Source: Palsa-504 sp963808315
GTDB taxonomy: Bacteria; Actinomycetota; Actinomycetes; Streptosporangiales; Streptosporangiaceae
Reading direction: 5' to 3'
Length of the DNA: 64,000 bases
Assembly (NCBI GenBank): GCA_963808315.1
Contig: CAWEFK010000011.1
Location: forward strand, 128,984-192,983
Shown: in pieces, positions 1 to 9,989 of the stretch
How the letters are laid out: every line of letters starts with the position of its first letter
How positions within the stretch are numbered: position 1 is the stretch's first letter
Made by a program: the position numbers and the translations under genes
Notes under the pieces: generated by a model
What the model was told of the DNA's origin: nothing
Seen by the model: the letters and a program-made list of their open reading frames with translations, nothing else
Database searches by the model: none

Positions 1-1
1 G

Positions 2-1800
2 CTGCCGGCGGCCGTCCTGGTGCTCACCGTGACCTGGGTGGTCTCGCGTCTCGTGCTGCCGGTGTCCCGGCTGGCTGACACCGCGACGCAGATCCGGGCC
101 AGTGCCCTGTACTTCCAGAACTGGCAGCTGGCCCACGACGCCGTGGACTACCTGACCGATCAGGACCCGGCCAGCCCGGTGCAGCATTTCTGGTCGCTGT
201 CGGTCGAGGAGCAGTTCTACCTGCTGTGGCCGCTGCTGTTCCTGGTCGCGGGTTTCGTGGCGCGGCGGCGCGGCGGCCGCAGCGGTCGCGCGGTCATCGC
301 CGGGCTCACGTCGGTGCTGGTGGTCGGCTCGCTCACCTACTCGGTTTACGAGACGCGGGTAGACCCGAAGGCAGCCTACTTCGTCACCACCACCCGGATG
401 TGGGAGCTCGGCCTGGGCGGGCTGCTGGCCCTGCTGCCCGCCCGGCCGCAGCGATGGCTCGCGCGCCGGGGCTGGCTGGGGTGGGTGGGGCTGGCCATGA
501 TCATCGCCTTCCCGTTCGCGCTGCGCGGCACCACCGCCTTCCCCGGCTGGGTCGCGCTGCTGCCGGTCATGGGGGCCGTGCTGCTCATCGCCGGGGGTTC
601 GGCGGCGGGCCGGTCCGGCCCGGCCCCGCTGATGTCGGCCCGGCTGATGGTGTTCCTCGGCGGGATCTCCTACGCCCTGTACCTGTGGCACTGGCCGGTC
701 ATCGACCTGTACACCGCCTGGCGGGGCAAGGCCCCCGGGTTGCTGAGCGGGGCCGCCATCGTGGTCGTTTCCTGCTCCTGGCCTGGCTGACCAAGATCGT
801 CGTGGAGGACCGGGTCCGGACCTCCGCCCTGCTGGCCGGCCACAGCTGGCGGTCGGTCTCGACGGCGCTGGCGGTCGTGGTGCCGGTCGCCCTGGTCTCG
901 GTGTACATCGCGGGCTTGCCCGGGCAGTGGGACGGCAAGCTGGGACCGGGCTACCCGGGCGCGGCGGCGCTGGCCCGCCACGTCACCACCGTCAAGGCCA
1001 AGCCGGTCCTCCCGCCGCTGAACGCCCTGCGCGCGGACGTCCCCGAGTACTGGCAGCAGGGCTGCCTGATCAGCGGGCCCACGCCGAAGGCCTGCGTCTA
1101 CGGTGACACCGCCCACCCGAAGCTCACGGTCGCCCTGGTCGGTGACTCGGTAGCCGGCAACTGGTTCCCCGCGCTGGAGAAGATCGCGCTCCAGCAGCAC
1201 TGGAAACTGATCACCGACATGCACGCCACCTGCACCTGGACCGCCACGATGACGATCGCCGTGGACGGGAGCCCGTTCACGGCTTGTCACCAGTGGGGAG
1301 TCACCGTCCTGCACGACCTGCTCAGCACGATCAAGCCGGACGTGGTGATCACCTCGGACCTGCCCAACACCGGTTCCACCACCCACCCCACCGACAGCCC
1401 GCAGGGCTACGCCGACATCGCCGCCGGGATGGCGACGTACTGGACCCAGCTGGAAGACCACGGCATCTCGGTGGTACCGATCAGGGAAACCCCCGAGATG
1501 GGCTACACCGTGCCGGACTGCGTGGCCAAGTACGGCGCCTACTCCGCCAAGTGCGACGTCCCGGCGCACAAGGCCATCAAGCAGAACCCGCCCACCGTCC
1601 TGGCCACCAGGGACATGGCCGGGAAGGTCAAGGAAATCGACATGAACGGCCTGATCTGCGAGCAGACCAGATGCCGGGCGGTCGTCGGCAACGTCCTGGT
1701 CTACTTCGACGGTCATCACCTGACGGCCACCTACTCCAAGACGCTGGCGGCGTACCTCAAGCCCCGGCTGCTGGCCAGCAGTCCCGCCCTCGCAGGCTGA
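2..1800 (+). CDS. Membrane O-acyltransferase with C-terminal SGNH domain (5' partial, frameshifted)
   Basis: The gene enters from the left edge. The first ~255 residues are a polytopic acyltransferase-3 (OafA/YrhL-type) domain with a typical 'VEEQFYLLWPLL' segment and several membrane helices; the last ~270 residues form an extracytoplasmic SGNH-hydrolase-like domain with the GDS motif ('LVGDSVAGNW') and a terminal 'DGHHLT' Asp-x-x-His motif. Such fusions acetylate or acylate cell-surface polysaccharide or peptidoglycan. The frame changes near 770 ('GAAIVVVS' continues as 'FLLLAWLTK'), consistent with one missing base; homology is continuous across it. The stop lies inside the first copy of a 20-bp direct repeat. 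The family is clear, the substrate is not. Confidence 0.82.
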
Positions 1801-1812
1801 CCCTCAGCGCGC
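1793..1812 (+). repeat. 20-bp exact direct repeat, copy 1
   Basis: This copy overlaps the stop codon of the acyltransferase and, on the other strand, the stop codon of the RibD-like gene. An exact second copy is at 2483-2502. Together they bracket the RibD-like gene. Confidence 0.8.
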
Positions 1813-2367
1813 CTTGGCCGACACGGGGTGGTAGGTCAGCAGCATGACACCATCGCGATCCGGCTTCGCGTCGGTCAGCGCGAGCGTGGCCGGATCGCCC
1901 ATCTCCGGCGGGAAGAGGCGCTGGCCGGCCCCGAGCACGATCGGGAACAGCATCAGCCGGTACTCGTCGATCAGGCCGTGGCGGATCAGGGTCTGGGCGA
2001 GCTTGGTGCTGCCCTCCACCAGCAGGTTCCCAAGGTCCTGCTCCCTCAGCCTGGTGATCTCGGCCACGACATCTCCCCTGATCACCGTGGTGGGACCCCA
2101 GTTTGCCTCGGCGTCGGTCAGGGTCGACGACACCACGTACTTCGGTATGGCGTTCATCCGCTTGCCGAAGTCATCGGTCCCCATCGACGGCCAGGCCGCC
2201 GCGAAACCCTCGTAGGTGACGCGCCCGAGCAGCAGCGCGTCCGCGGCGAACAGCTCGTCGAACTTGAACGCCTCCCCGGCGGGACCGCGTTCGAACTGGA
2301 ACGTCCAGCGGGGCTCCTCCATGACGCCGTCGAGCGAGATGAACTCGGTCAGCACGATTGTGCTCAT
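1804..2367 (-). CDS. Dihydrofolate-reductase-family protein (RibD C-terminal domain)
   Basis: An intact 187-residue protein beginning 'MSTIVLTEFISLDGVMEEP', the usual opening of small stand-alone RibD_C/DHFR-like reductases of actinobacteria. Further family features are the 'LLLGRVTYEGF' segment near residue 45 and the C-terminal 'LVEGSTKLAQTLI' and 'LFPIVLGAGQRLF' segments that line the NADPH pocket. These proteins are predicted pyrimidine or folate-type reductases with unknown physiological substrate. An AGGAG-type ribosome site lies 7-8 bases before the ATG. It is convergent with the acyltransferase, and the two stop codons are only a few bases apart. Confidence 0.88.
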   Translation of the reverse strand: MSTIVLTEFISLDGVMEEPRWTFQFERGPAGEAFKFDELFAADALLLGRVTYEGFAAAWPSMGTDDFGKRMNAIPKYVVSSTLTDAEANWGPTTVIRGDVVAEITRLREQDLGNLLVEGSTKLAQTLIRHGLIDEYRLMLFPIVLGAGQRLFPPEMGDPATLALTDAKPDRDGVMLLTYHPVSAKAR

Positions 2368-2482
2368 GTCCTGCTCCTGTCCCTGGCGGGCCTGCCGGGC
2401 AGGCCTCTCACCTCCGCTACGAACGCCCCGGCCCGGATCGACACCGGCCGGTCGACTTCCCGGAAGAAAGTTTGAGCACCGC

Positions 2483-2502
2483 CAGGCTGACCCTCAGCGC
2501 GC
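2483..2502 (+). repeat. 20-bp exact direct repeat, copy 2
   Basis: Exact match to 1793-1812. It overlaps the sedolisin stop codon at 2494-2496, so both minus-strand genes that end at a copy share the same last codons and the next 11 downstream bases. Confidence 0.8.
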
Positions 2503-4223
2503 GGCCTGGCGCAGGGCGACGATGAAGGCGGAGCCGTTCGGCGTGCCGACGCCCGTCATCGTGTCGTAGCCCCGGGCGGTCACCTGCTGGGTGTAGGCGC
2601 GCTCCTGGGAGTCGAAGACGTCGACGCTCGCGCTGGCCGCTGGCCCGTGGTAGGCGTCCCGGTCCGGCTGGGGCAGCGACGCGGCGAGCGGCAGGATGTC
2701 GTGCAGCGCTCGGTGCCGGCCAGCCGGTAGATCAGCGGGTTGATGAAGCCGAACGGCGATTTCTGGCCCTGCTGAGCGTCGGCCACCAGCGCGGCGATCA
2801 GCGGGCAGGCCAGGCTGGTGCCGCCGTTCACCGCGGCCTGGTACGGCCCCGGCTTCCCGTTGGTCACCGACTGGATGTACCCGACACCCATGCCGGTGTC
2901 GACGTCGGCGTCGGCGGCGATGTCAGGCACCGCCCGGTCGGTGACGATCCGCGTGCCGACCCGGACACGTGACATCGACGCGGGGACGACGCCCTTCTGG
3001 TAGCCGGGCTGCCCCCAGACCAGGCTGGTGCCCCCGCCGGTCCCGAGGATGCCCGCGTCGGTCCACGTGCCGTCGGCCAGGAAACCGGTGTCGTCGGACC
3101 AGCCGGTCTCGAACACCCGCTGGTCCGCCGCCCCGATGCCGAGGGTGGTGCCGCCGACCGCCGTCGCGTCCGGGTCGGAGCTGGTCACGTTCAGGCCGAG
3201 ACCGTCACCGGCGGCGAAGTACATGCCCACCCCCTCGGCCACAGCCCGCAGGTCGATCGCGTGCACGGTCTGCGCCGATACCAGGCCCAAGGCGAGCTGC
3301 CAGGAGTTGGACACGATGGAGGCGCTGGGGTGGCCGCCGGTGCCGGTCAGCACGGCCAGATCGGCGTCGAGGAGCGCCTGATCCTCGTCGCACCCCTCGG
3401 GCAGGACCATCAGCTGGCTCGCGCCGGGCGCCAGCGCGTAGACCGCCTCGGAATCCATCTGCGCCTCATCATCGAAGCCGAACGACTCCGCCTCGCTGGC
3501 CGTGGCGGTGCCGCAGGCGCTTCCTGACTGTACTTCCCGGTACTGACCGGGTTTCGGGGCCGGCAGGTGGTTGCGTTTCGCGTAGTCCGTCAGCGTCTGG
3601 AACATCGCGGCCGGCGGGGCCCCGGATTCGACGAACGCGACGGTCTGGCCCCGGCCGGTGTTCGTCCAGGTTGCCCCGTAGGCGGCGCGGAGCTGGTCCG
3701 CTGAGTAGCCGCAGACCGGCAGCGACCCCTCGGTCAGCCCCCGGTAGGCCGGGTGGAAGGCCCGCACGTGCTGCGCCCAGTAAGCAGAGCACGTGGCGGC
3801 CTGGGCGGCCGGGCGGGCCGCGGTCTGGGCGGCCGCCACCGGGGCGCTGCTCAGCCCGGTCACGCCCAGCACGTCGGGGGCGAGCGAGGCCGGCACCGAC
3901 ACGTCGCGGTCGTTGGCCTGGATCACCGTGGCCGCCCCGTTCGCCCCCATGACCCGGTACCTGTTGATCCGCACGCCGAACGCCGACTGCACCTTCGAGG
4001 TCGGCCCGGTCGCCGAGACGTAGTCCCGGCCGCTGCTGGCGTGCACCTGAGTCAGGCCGCTGGCGCTCAGCCACGCCGCGATCGCTGCGGCGTGCGCGGC
4101 GGAAGGGCCGAACCTGGCGGTGTAGGCGTCCGGGCTCAGGTAATGGTGAAACCCGGCGCCGCCCGGGGTGGCGACCGCGCTGGCGAACGCGGCGGCGCCC
4201 GCCAGGTCCGGCGCCAGCCACAC
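2494..4223 (-). CDS. Sedolisin (peptidase S53) with propeptide, N-terminally short and frameshifted
   Basis: A Pro-kumamolisin activation domain occupies about residues 1-90 ('LSPDAYTARFG'). It is followed by the S53 catalytic domain with the Glu/Asp pair in 'DDEAQMDSEAV', the oxyanion region 'SNSW' and the serine motif 'GGTSLACP'. The frame shifts near 2705. The new frame restores the expected C-terminus ending 'GVGTPNGSAFIVALRQAAR', including the Ca2+-site region of the family. The start at 4223 is a GTG inside the propeptide; no signal peptide is open upstream, so the gene is either 5'-truncated or has another indel. Sedolisins are secreted acid-active serine-carboxyl endopeptidases; without a leader this copy is probably non-functional as read. 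Confidence 0.8.
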
Positions 4224-4426
4224 CTGGACGGTCAGCGGCTGCGACGGGCGGTGGCGGCTCGGCCACGGGTTCTGCTCATGGAATCCAGTCCATCACCTGT
4301 GCGGATAGGTTTTCCTGCCGCCCCCACGATCCGCGCCGGGTCCTCCGCCTTGATAGCGTCAAATGACTGTCTGGTACGGTTACCGCAGGTGAAGACCATC
4401 GCCTTCCGTTCTATGACAGGAGCACG

Positions 4427-6537
4427 ATGGCTTCATCGCAGCAGGCCGACCGCAGCGCGCCCGCCGACGCAGGGCCGGCCGGTTCGTCCGGCCCCGAGCA
4501 GGCCGGGTCCTACCTGACCACGGCGCAGGGGCTGAGGCTGCCGGACACCGATCACTCGCTCAAGGCCGGTGACCGCGGGCCGACCCTGCTCGAGGATTTT
4601 CACCTCCGGGAGAAGATCACCCACTTCGACCACGAGCGCATACCCGAGCGGGTCGTCCACGCCCGCGGCGCCGCCGCCCACGGTGTGTTCGAGTCCTACG
4701 GCACCGCCCGTTCGGTGACCAAGGCCGGGTTCCTGGCCACCAAGGGCCGGCAGACCGAGGTCTTCGCCCGGTTTTCCACCGTGCTCGGCTCGCGCGGGTC
4801 CGCCGACACGGTGCGTGACACCCGCGGGTTCGCGGTGAAGTTCTACACCGACGAGGGCACCTTCGACCTGGTCGGCAACAACATGCCGGTGTTCTTCATC
4901 CAGGACGGCATCAAGTTCCCCGACGTCATCCACGCGGCCAAGCCGCACCCGGACCGGGAGATCCCGCAGGCCCAGTCGGCGCACGACACCTTCTGGGACT
5001 TCGCCTCGCTGCACACCGAGGCCACCCACCACGTCATGTGGAACATGAGCGACCGCGGCATCCCGCGGTCCTACCGGACCATGGAGGGCTTCGGCGTCCA
5101 CACCTTCCGCCTGGTCAACGAGGCCGGCGAACCCAGCCTGGTGAAGTTCCACTGGAAGCCGGTGGCCGGCGTCCACTCGCTGGTGTGGGAAGAGGCGCAG
5201 ATCACCGCCGGGGTCGATCCGGACTTCCACCGCCGGGACATGGCCGACGGCATCGAGGCCGGAGCGTTCCTCGAATATGAGCTTGGCCTGCAGGTCATGC
5301 CGGACGACGGCACCGACAGCTTCCAGGGCATCGACCTGCTCGACCCGACCAAGATGGTGCCCGAGGAACTGGTGCCGGTCCAGCTGGTCGGCAAGCTCAC
5401 CCTGAACCGGAACCCGGCCAACTACTTCGCCGAGACCGAGCAGGTCGCCTTCCACTCCGGGCACCTGGTGCCCGGCATCGAGGTGACCAACGACCCGCTG
5501 CTCCAGGCACGGCTGTTCTCCTACCTCGACACCCAGCTGACCCGGCTGGGCGGCCCGAACTTCTCCCAGCTCCCGATCAACCGCTCGCACTGCCCGGTCA
5601 ACGACATGCTGCGCGACGGCATGCACCAGACCGCCGTGCCCGCCGGCCTGGCCCCCTACCGCCCGAACAGCATCGACGGCGGCGAGCCCAACGTCGCCAC
5701 GGCCGCCGCAGGCGGTTACGTGCAGGTCCCGCGGCCGGTCGAGGGGACGGTGCGGGCGAGAGCCCGGTGTCGTTCGGCGACCATTTCTCGCAGCCGACGA
5801 TGTTCTACCGCAGCCTGACCCCGCTTGAGCAGGCGCACATCGTGGAGGCGTTCACCTTCGAGCTGGGCAAGTGCTACGAGCAGGCCATCAAGGAACGCGA
5901 GCTACAGGTGCTGGCCGAGGTCGACGCGGACCTGTGCGCCCAGGTCGCGGCCGGTCTCGGCCTGCCCGCGCCGACGGGCAGCCCGGCGCAGGAGGTAATG
6001 CTGTCCCCCGCGCTGTCTCAGGTCGTGACCGTACCCGGGCCGATCGCCGGCCGCAAGATCGGCGTCGTCGCGGACGCGGGCTCGGATCTGAGCGGCGTCG
6101 ACAAGCTCCGCAAGGCCGCCGCCAAGCTCGGCGCCACCGTCCTGGTCATCGCGCCGGCCGGCGGAGTCCTGAGCCACGGGACCCGCCGGGAAACGGTCGA
6201 CCGGACGCTGCTGACCGCGCGTTCGGTCGAATTCGACGCGGTGGTGATCGCCGGGGGCACCAACCCGTCCGGTGACATCAAGCTGACCCTGCTGCTGCAG
6301 GAGGCGTTCCGGCACTGCAAGACCCTGGGCGCCTGGGGCGACGGCGCCGAGATCCTGGTCGCGGCGGGCATCTCCCCGGCCGACCCGGGGATCGTCACCG
6401 CGGACGCGGCGGTCAAGGCGTTCCGCGGTGAGCTCTTCGCGGCGATGGGCCTGCATCGGGCCTGGGCCCGCGCCGCCGACGTCATGGCCTCCGCCGTGCC
6501 CCCAGCCCCCGCCGCGCCCCCGGCCTCCGCCACCTGA
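4427..6537 (+). CDS. katE: Large-subunit catalase (HPII/KatE type), frameshifted
   Basis: The first ~445 residues are the haem catalase core: 'GARAAHGVFE'-like region with catalytic His, 'RFSTVLGSRGS', 'DLVGNNMPVFF' with catalytic Asn, and 'MLRDGMHQ' near the lateral channel. After a frame change near 5760 it continues 'MSFGDHFSQPTMFYRSL' into the helical linker and a C-terminal class-I glutamine-amidotransferase-like domain, as in HPII. Total is ~700 residues, the normal size of clade-2 catalases. The enzyme disproportionates H2O2 in the cytoplasm. An AGGAG ribosome site precedes the ATG. One lost base explains the shift. Confidence 0.9.
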
Positions 6538-6710
6538 CCGGCCCCGCCGACCACCGGCCTCCGCCGTGCCCCCGGCCCCCGCCGCCTGACCGGCCCCGCC
6601 AGCGGCCGGCCCCGCCGCTGACCGGCCCCGCCGACGGCCGGCCTGCCGGGCGACGCCAGGCCCCTTATGCACCTTATGCCGGGATTCTGGATGGCGGCAT
6701 CCGGCGCCCA

Positions 6711-6764
6711 TCATGATCGTGGACACTTTTGGTGGGATACGCCCGTTTGTGTCCATGATCATGA
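6711..6764. repeat. Inverted repeat with 16-bp arms (hairpin 1)
   Basis: The arms 6711-6726 and 6749-6764 are complementary except for one position that can form a G-U pair, with a 22-base loop. It lies 170 bases after katE in a gap otherwise made of C/G-rich short repeats (6530-6660, repeats of 'ctgaccggccccgcc'). It may be a terminator or a foldback element. Confidence 0.6.
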
Positions 6765-6800
6765 ACAGGCAAAGCCGAGGGGCTTTGGCATTGGACCGGG

Positions 6801-6847
6801 TCCGGCGTCATGGTGCCGCCCGCTGGGGGTGGGACCATGACGCCGGA
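6801..6847. repeat. Inverted repeat with 14-bp perfect arms (hairpin 2)
   Basis: The arms 6801-6814 and 6834-6847 are perfectly complementary with a 19-base loop. It sits between convergent katE and the HIBADH-like gene, 30 bases from the latter's stop. A bidirectional terminator is likely, although no T-tract follows. Confidence 0.6.
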
Positions 6848-6876
6848 ATGCGGACCGCGTCCCACGGCGCGCGGGC

Positions 6877-7896
6877 TCAGGCCAGGTCGCGCAGCTGGAC
6901 TCCGGCCTGCTCCTCGAGCATCGCGACGGGCAGCAGCTCACCGTCGGCGGGGCCGTAACGGGCCAGCGCGCGCCGGTAGGTCTGCTCGACCTGCTCGGAC
7001 AGTCCGAACGGCACGCCATCCTCGCGCGCCAGCGCGGTGATAGCGCCGAGTTCCTCGCAGCATCGGTCCAGCCCGAACGAGGTGAGATAGTCGCCGCCGA
7101 ACAGGGCCCCGAGGTCGTCGCGAATGAAGCTGCTGCCCGCGGCGCTCCCGGCCAGGGTCCGCTGCATGAGCCGCAGGTCGATGTCCTCCCGGCGAGCCAG
7201 CAGCAGGGCTTCCGCGGTGGCGATGGCCTGCCCGAACCACAGCAGGTTGACCAGGTGCTTGGTGGTGTAGCCGGCGCCAGGGCCGCCCATCCGGATGATC
7301 CGGCCGGGGTCGGCCAGCGCCTCGAGCAGCGCGCGATGGCGTTCGAGCAATCCGGCGTCCCCGCCGACGAACAGCTGGAGATTCCCGGCGGCCGCGGCCC
7401 GGACCCCGCCGCCCACCGGCGCCTCCAGCATCCCGACCCCGCGGGCGCGGGCGGCGCCCGCCAGTTCCCGGCCGATGGCGGGTGATGTGCTGGTCATATC
7501 GATCCAGGTGGCCGGGGCCGGCAAGGCCGCGAGCACGCCACCCGGCGCGAGCATCAGGTCGCGCAGTTCCGGGCCGCCGGGCAGCATGGTGATCAGGACG
7601 TCCGCCCCGGCCGCGACCGCAGCCGCCTGCCCGCCCCAGCGGGCACCGCACGCGGTAACGGCATGGGAGAGTTCTTCGCGTACGTCGCCGGCCGTGACGT
7701 CATGGCCGGCCCGGACCAGGTTCGCGCACATCGGCAGCCCCATCCGGCCCACCCCGATGAAACCAACACGCGGGCCGGCCGTCGGCCGGCTATCCGGGCC
7801 CGCTCGCGGCGGGCCCGGCCGCGGCGGGGCCGCTCGCGGTAGGGCCGGGCGGCGGGGCCGCTCGCGGTGGGGCCGCCGGGACACCGACGAGCTCAC
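6877..7896 (-). CDS. NAD(P)-binding beta-hydroxyacid dehydrogenase (HIBADH-like)
   Basis: A Rossmann dinucleotide site 'VGFIGVGRMGLPM' is followed by a helical C-terminal domain with the lysine motif 'GAGYTTKHLVNLLW', the catalytic Lys of 3-hydroxyisobutyrate / tartronate semialdehyde dehydrogenases. The true start is uncertain. The annotated GTG lies inside the upstream ANTAR gene and would add ~45 Pro/Arg-rich residues with no family counterpart. No start codon lies nearer the Rossmann fold, so a frame error in the repetitive ~7800-7880 stretch is possible. The product is a cytoplasmic oxidoreductase of small hydroxyacids; substrate not inferable. Confidence 0.8.
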   Translation of the reverse strand: MSSSVSRRPHRERPRRPALPRAAPPRPGPPRAGPDSRPTAGPRVGFIGVGRMGLPMCANLVRAGHDVTAGDVREELSHAVTACGARWGGQAAAVAAGADVLITMLPGGPELRDLMLAPGGVLAALPAPATWIDMTSTSPAIGRELAGAARARGVGMLEAPVGGGVRAAAAGNLQLFVGGDAGLLERHRALLEALADPGRIIRMGGPGAGYTTKHLVNLLWFGQAIATAEALLLARREDIDLRLMQRTLAGSAAGSSFIRDDLGALFGGDYLTSFGLDRCCEELGAITALAREDGVPFGLSEQVEQTYRRALARYGPADGELLPVAMLEEQAGVQLRDLA

Positions 7897-8590
7897 CGGT
7901 CTCGGCGAGCTGACGGGCGACGTCGACCAGCTTGACGTTGGCGTGCTGAGACGCGCGCGAGAGGCAGGCGAAGGCGGCGTCGGCGGTGATGCCGTCGCGG
8001 TGCATCAGGATGCCCTTGGCCTGGCCGATGAGGTCACGTCGGTCGAGCGCGGTGCGCAGCTGGTCGGTGCGCTGCGCCTCGGCCAGCGCGAGCGCGGCCA
8101 ACGTGGCGAACAGGCCCGTGATCCGCTCGTCGTGGCTGGTGAAGACGTCGGCCTCCTTCCCGTAGAGGCTGAGCGTGCCCAGACACCGCTCGTCCACCCA
8201 CAACGGCACGCAGAGCATGCTGCCCACGCCGTACTCCTGGGCCGCGGCGCAGAACTGCGGCCAGCGCCCGTCGCCGCCGGTATCTTCGACCCGGATGACG
8301 GCCTGCTGCCGGGCGGCCTCCAGGCATGGCCCCTGGCCGGCCTGCTGCTGGAGCAGGTCAAGCAGGTGAGGCGCGCGGCCCGTGGTGGCCTGCGGCACCA
8401 GGATGCCGTGCCGGAGGATGATCAAGCCTGCGTCCTGTCCCGGACCCAGGGCCCGGGCGGCGGACACGATCGCGTCGAGGGTGGGCTCAAGCCGGGCCTC
8501 CTTCACCCGCAGCGCCCGGGCCAGCACCTCGAAGAAGGTAAAGGCCTCGGCCGGGAAACCCGCCTGGTCCTGCGGCTCGGTGTGACTCAC
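7790..8590 (-). CDS. GAF-ANTAR RNA-binding antitermination regulator
   Basis: Residues ~20-165 form a GAF sensor domain ('ILRHGILVPQATTG', 'SMLCVPLWVDERCLGTLSLY'). Residues ~175-235 form an ANTAR domain with the diagnostic 'LIGQAKGILMHRDGITADAAF' pattern, split here as AKGILM and DAAFACLSRAS. ANTAR proteins bind paired hairpins in leader RNAs to block termination. The tail is a low-complexity Pro/Ala/Gly run encoded by short tandem repeats that overlaps the next gene. A GAGCAGGAC ribosome site precedes the ATG. The signal sensed by the GAF domain is unknown. Confidence 0.88.
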   Translation of the reverse strand: MSHTEPQDQAGFPAEAFTFFEVLARALRVKEARLEPTLDAIVSAARALGPGQDAGLIILRHGILVPQATTGRAPHLLDLLQQQAGQGPCLEAARQQAVIRVEDTGGDGRWPQFCAAAQEYGVGSMLCVPLWVDERCLGTLSLYGKEADVFTSHDERITGLFATLAALALAEAQRTDQLRTALDRRDLIGQAKGILMHRDGITADAAFACLSRASQHANVKLVDVARQLAETGELVGVPAAPPRAAPPPGPTASGPAAAGPAASGPG

Positions 8591-8618
8591 GTCCTGCTCC
8601 TTCCGCGCCTCGTCAGCA

Positions 8619-9989
8619 TCATCTCGCGGTCATCGAACGAGAACGGTACGTAGCAGACTCATGTCTTGAGGATACTTTCACCGGCCGGTCGGCGTAGGCC
8701 CGGGCGACCGTGGCCCGGTCGAAGACCCGCCAGGTGGCGGCCGACACGATGATCGCGACCACGAAACCGATCCAGTAAGGCGCGGTGATGCCGAAGCTCG
8801 TCGCGACCACGCCGCCGAGCAGGGCCCCCACGCAGTTCCCGCCCGCCGCCACGAACAGGTAGGTGCTGCCGACCCGGCCGAGCAGGTCAGGCGGCGTCAG
8901 CCGCTGACGCAGCGAAGCCCCGACGATGGTCCACAGCGCGCCGTGCACGCCGAAGACGAACAACGCGAAGCCGATGAGATACGCGTTACGCGAGGTGGCC
9001 AGCGTCAGGTGCATCCCGGCCTCGATCAGCAGCCCGATCCGGATCGTCCAGGTCGCGGTGACCCACCCGATGAGCCGGTCGCCGACGACCGAGCCGAGGA
9101 TGCCGCCCGCCGCCATGGCCGTGAACAGCAGGCCGTAGCCGACCGGGCCGAGCCCGAGGCGTTCCCTGGCCAGCAGGACCAGCACGGCGGTGGCCGCGGT
9201 GAGGGTCACGTTCAGCAGTCCGATCAAGATCGACATCGTGCGCAGCAGGCGCTGGCCCATCAGCCAGCGGAACCCCTCGGCGACCTCGGCCCGGACCGAA
9301 CGGCCAAGCGCCTGGGCGATACCCTCGGGTGCCGCCTTTGGGGGCGGGGGTGGTGCTGACCGGTACGTCCCGGCGACCAGGCTGATCAGGACGGCGCTGG
9401 CCACGTACGTGCCGGCGTTCACGAAGAACGGGATGCTCGCCGCCACCGCGAACAAGAAACCCGCCAGCGGGCCCGCGAGCATCCCCTGCATGAGCGTGGT
9501 CCCGCCAAGCAGCCAGCCGTTCGCGCGCTCGAGGCGGGCCCGGGGCACCACCGCCGGGATCATCGCCTGGCTCGCCGAGCGGAACACGATCTCGCCCGTG
9601 TTGATGACGAACGCCACCGCGTAAAGCAGCGCGATGCTTCCGTGCCTGGCCTGGATCGCGGCGGCCAGGACGAGCGTCGCGGCGACCCGCGCCCAGTCGA
9701 TCACGACCATCAGGCGGCGCCGGTCGACCCGGTCGACCAGGACGCCGCCGGGCAGCGCGAACAGCAGCCACGGCAGCCACGCGACCCCGGTGGCGCCCGA
9801 CACGATCAGCGGGTTGTGCGTCCGCGAGGCCACGTACAGCGGCGCGGCGATAACGGCCAGCCCACTGCCCAGCGCCGACGCCGTGCTGGCCGCCCAGAGT
9901 TTGGCAAACCGGGGGCCGAGCCGGTCATTCCCGGCCCCGGCACCGTTATCGGCCCGGACCCCGTTGCCTCTCTCCCCGTATGCCGCCAT
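8619..9989 (-). CDS. MFS transporter (EntS/macrolide-efflux type)
   Basis: Roughly twelve hydrophobic segments and the MFS loop motif 'GGVLVDRVDRRRLMVVID' between helices 2 and 3 identify an MFS_3-type exporter of about 455 residues. I chose the ATG at 9989 ('MAAYGERGNG'), which gives the usual N-terminus; an upstream in-frame ATG at 10109 would add 40 non-conserved residues. Substrates of this subgroup include siderophores and macrolides, but nothing here fixes the cargo. It stands alone, tail-to-head with the ANTAR gene. Confidence 0.85.
   Translation of the reverse strand: MAAYGERGNGVRADNGAGAGNDRLGPRFAKLWAASTASALGSGLAVIAAPLYVASRTHNPLIVSGATGVAWLPWLLFALPGGVLVDRVDRRRLMVVIDWARVAATLVLAAAIQARHGSIALLYAVAFVINTGEIVFRSASQAMIPAVVPRARLERANGWLLGGTTLMQGMLAGPLAGFLFAVAASIPFFVNAGTYVASAVLISLVAGTYRSAPPPPPKAAPEGIAQALGRSVRAEVAEGFRWLMGQRLLRTMSILIGLLNVTLTAATAVLVLLARERLGLGPVGYGLLFTAMAAGGILGSVVGDRLIGWVTATWTIRIGLLIEAGMHLTLATSRNAYLIGFALFVFGVHGALWTIVGASLRQRLTPPDLLGRVGSTYLFVAAGGNCVGALLGGVVATSFGITAPYWIGFVVAIIVSAATWRVFDRATVARAYADRPVKVSSRHESATYRSRSMTAR

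Noticed and set aside
6530..6660. C/G-rich repeats after katE as a coding extension
   Set aside because: A clear stop codon at 6535-6537 ends the amidotransferase-like domain, and the repeats continue only as imperfect 'ccggccccgcc' units.
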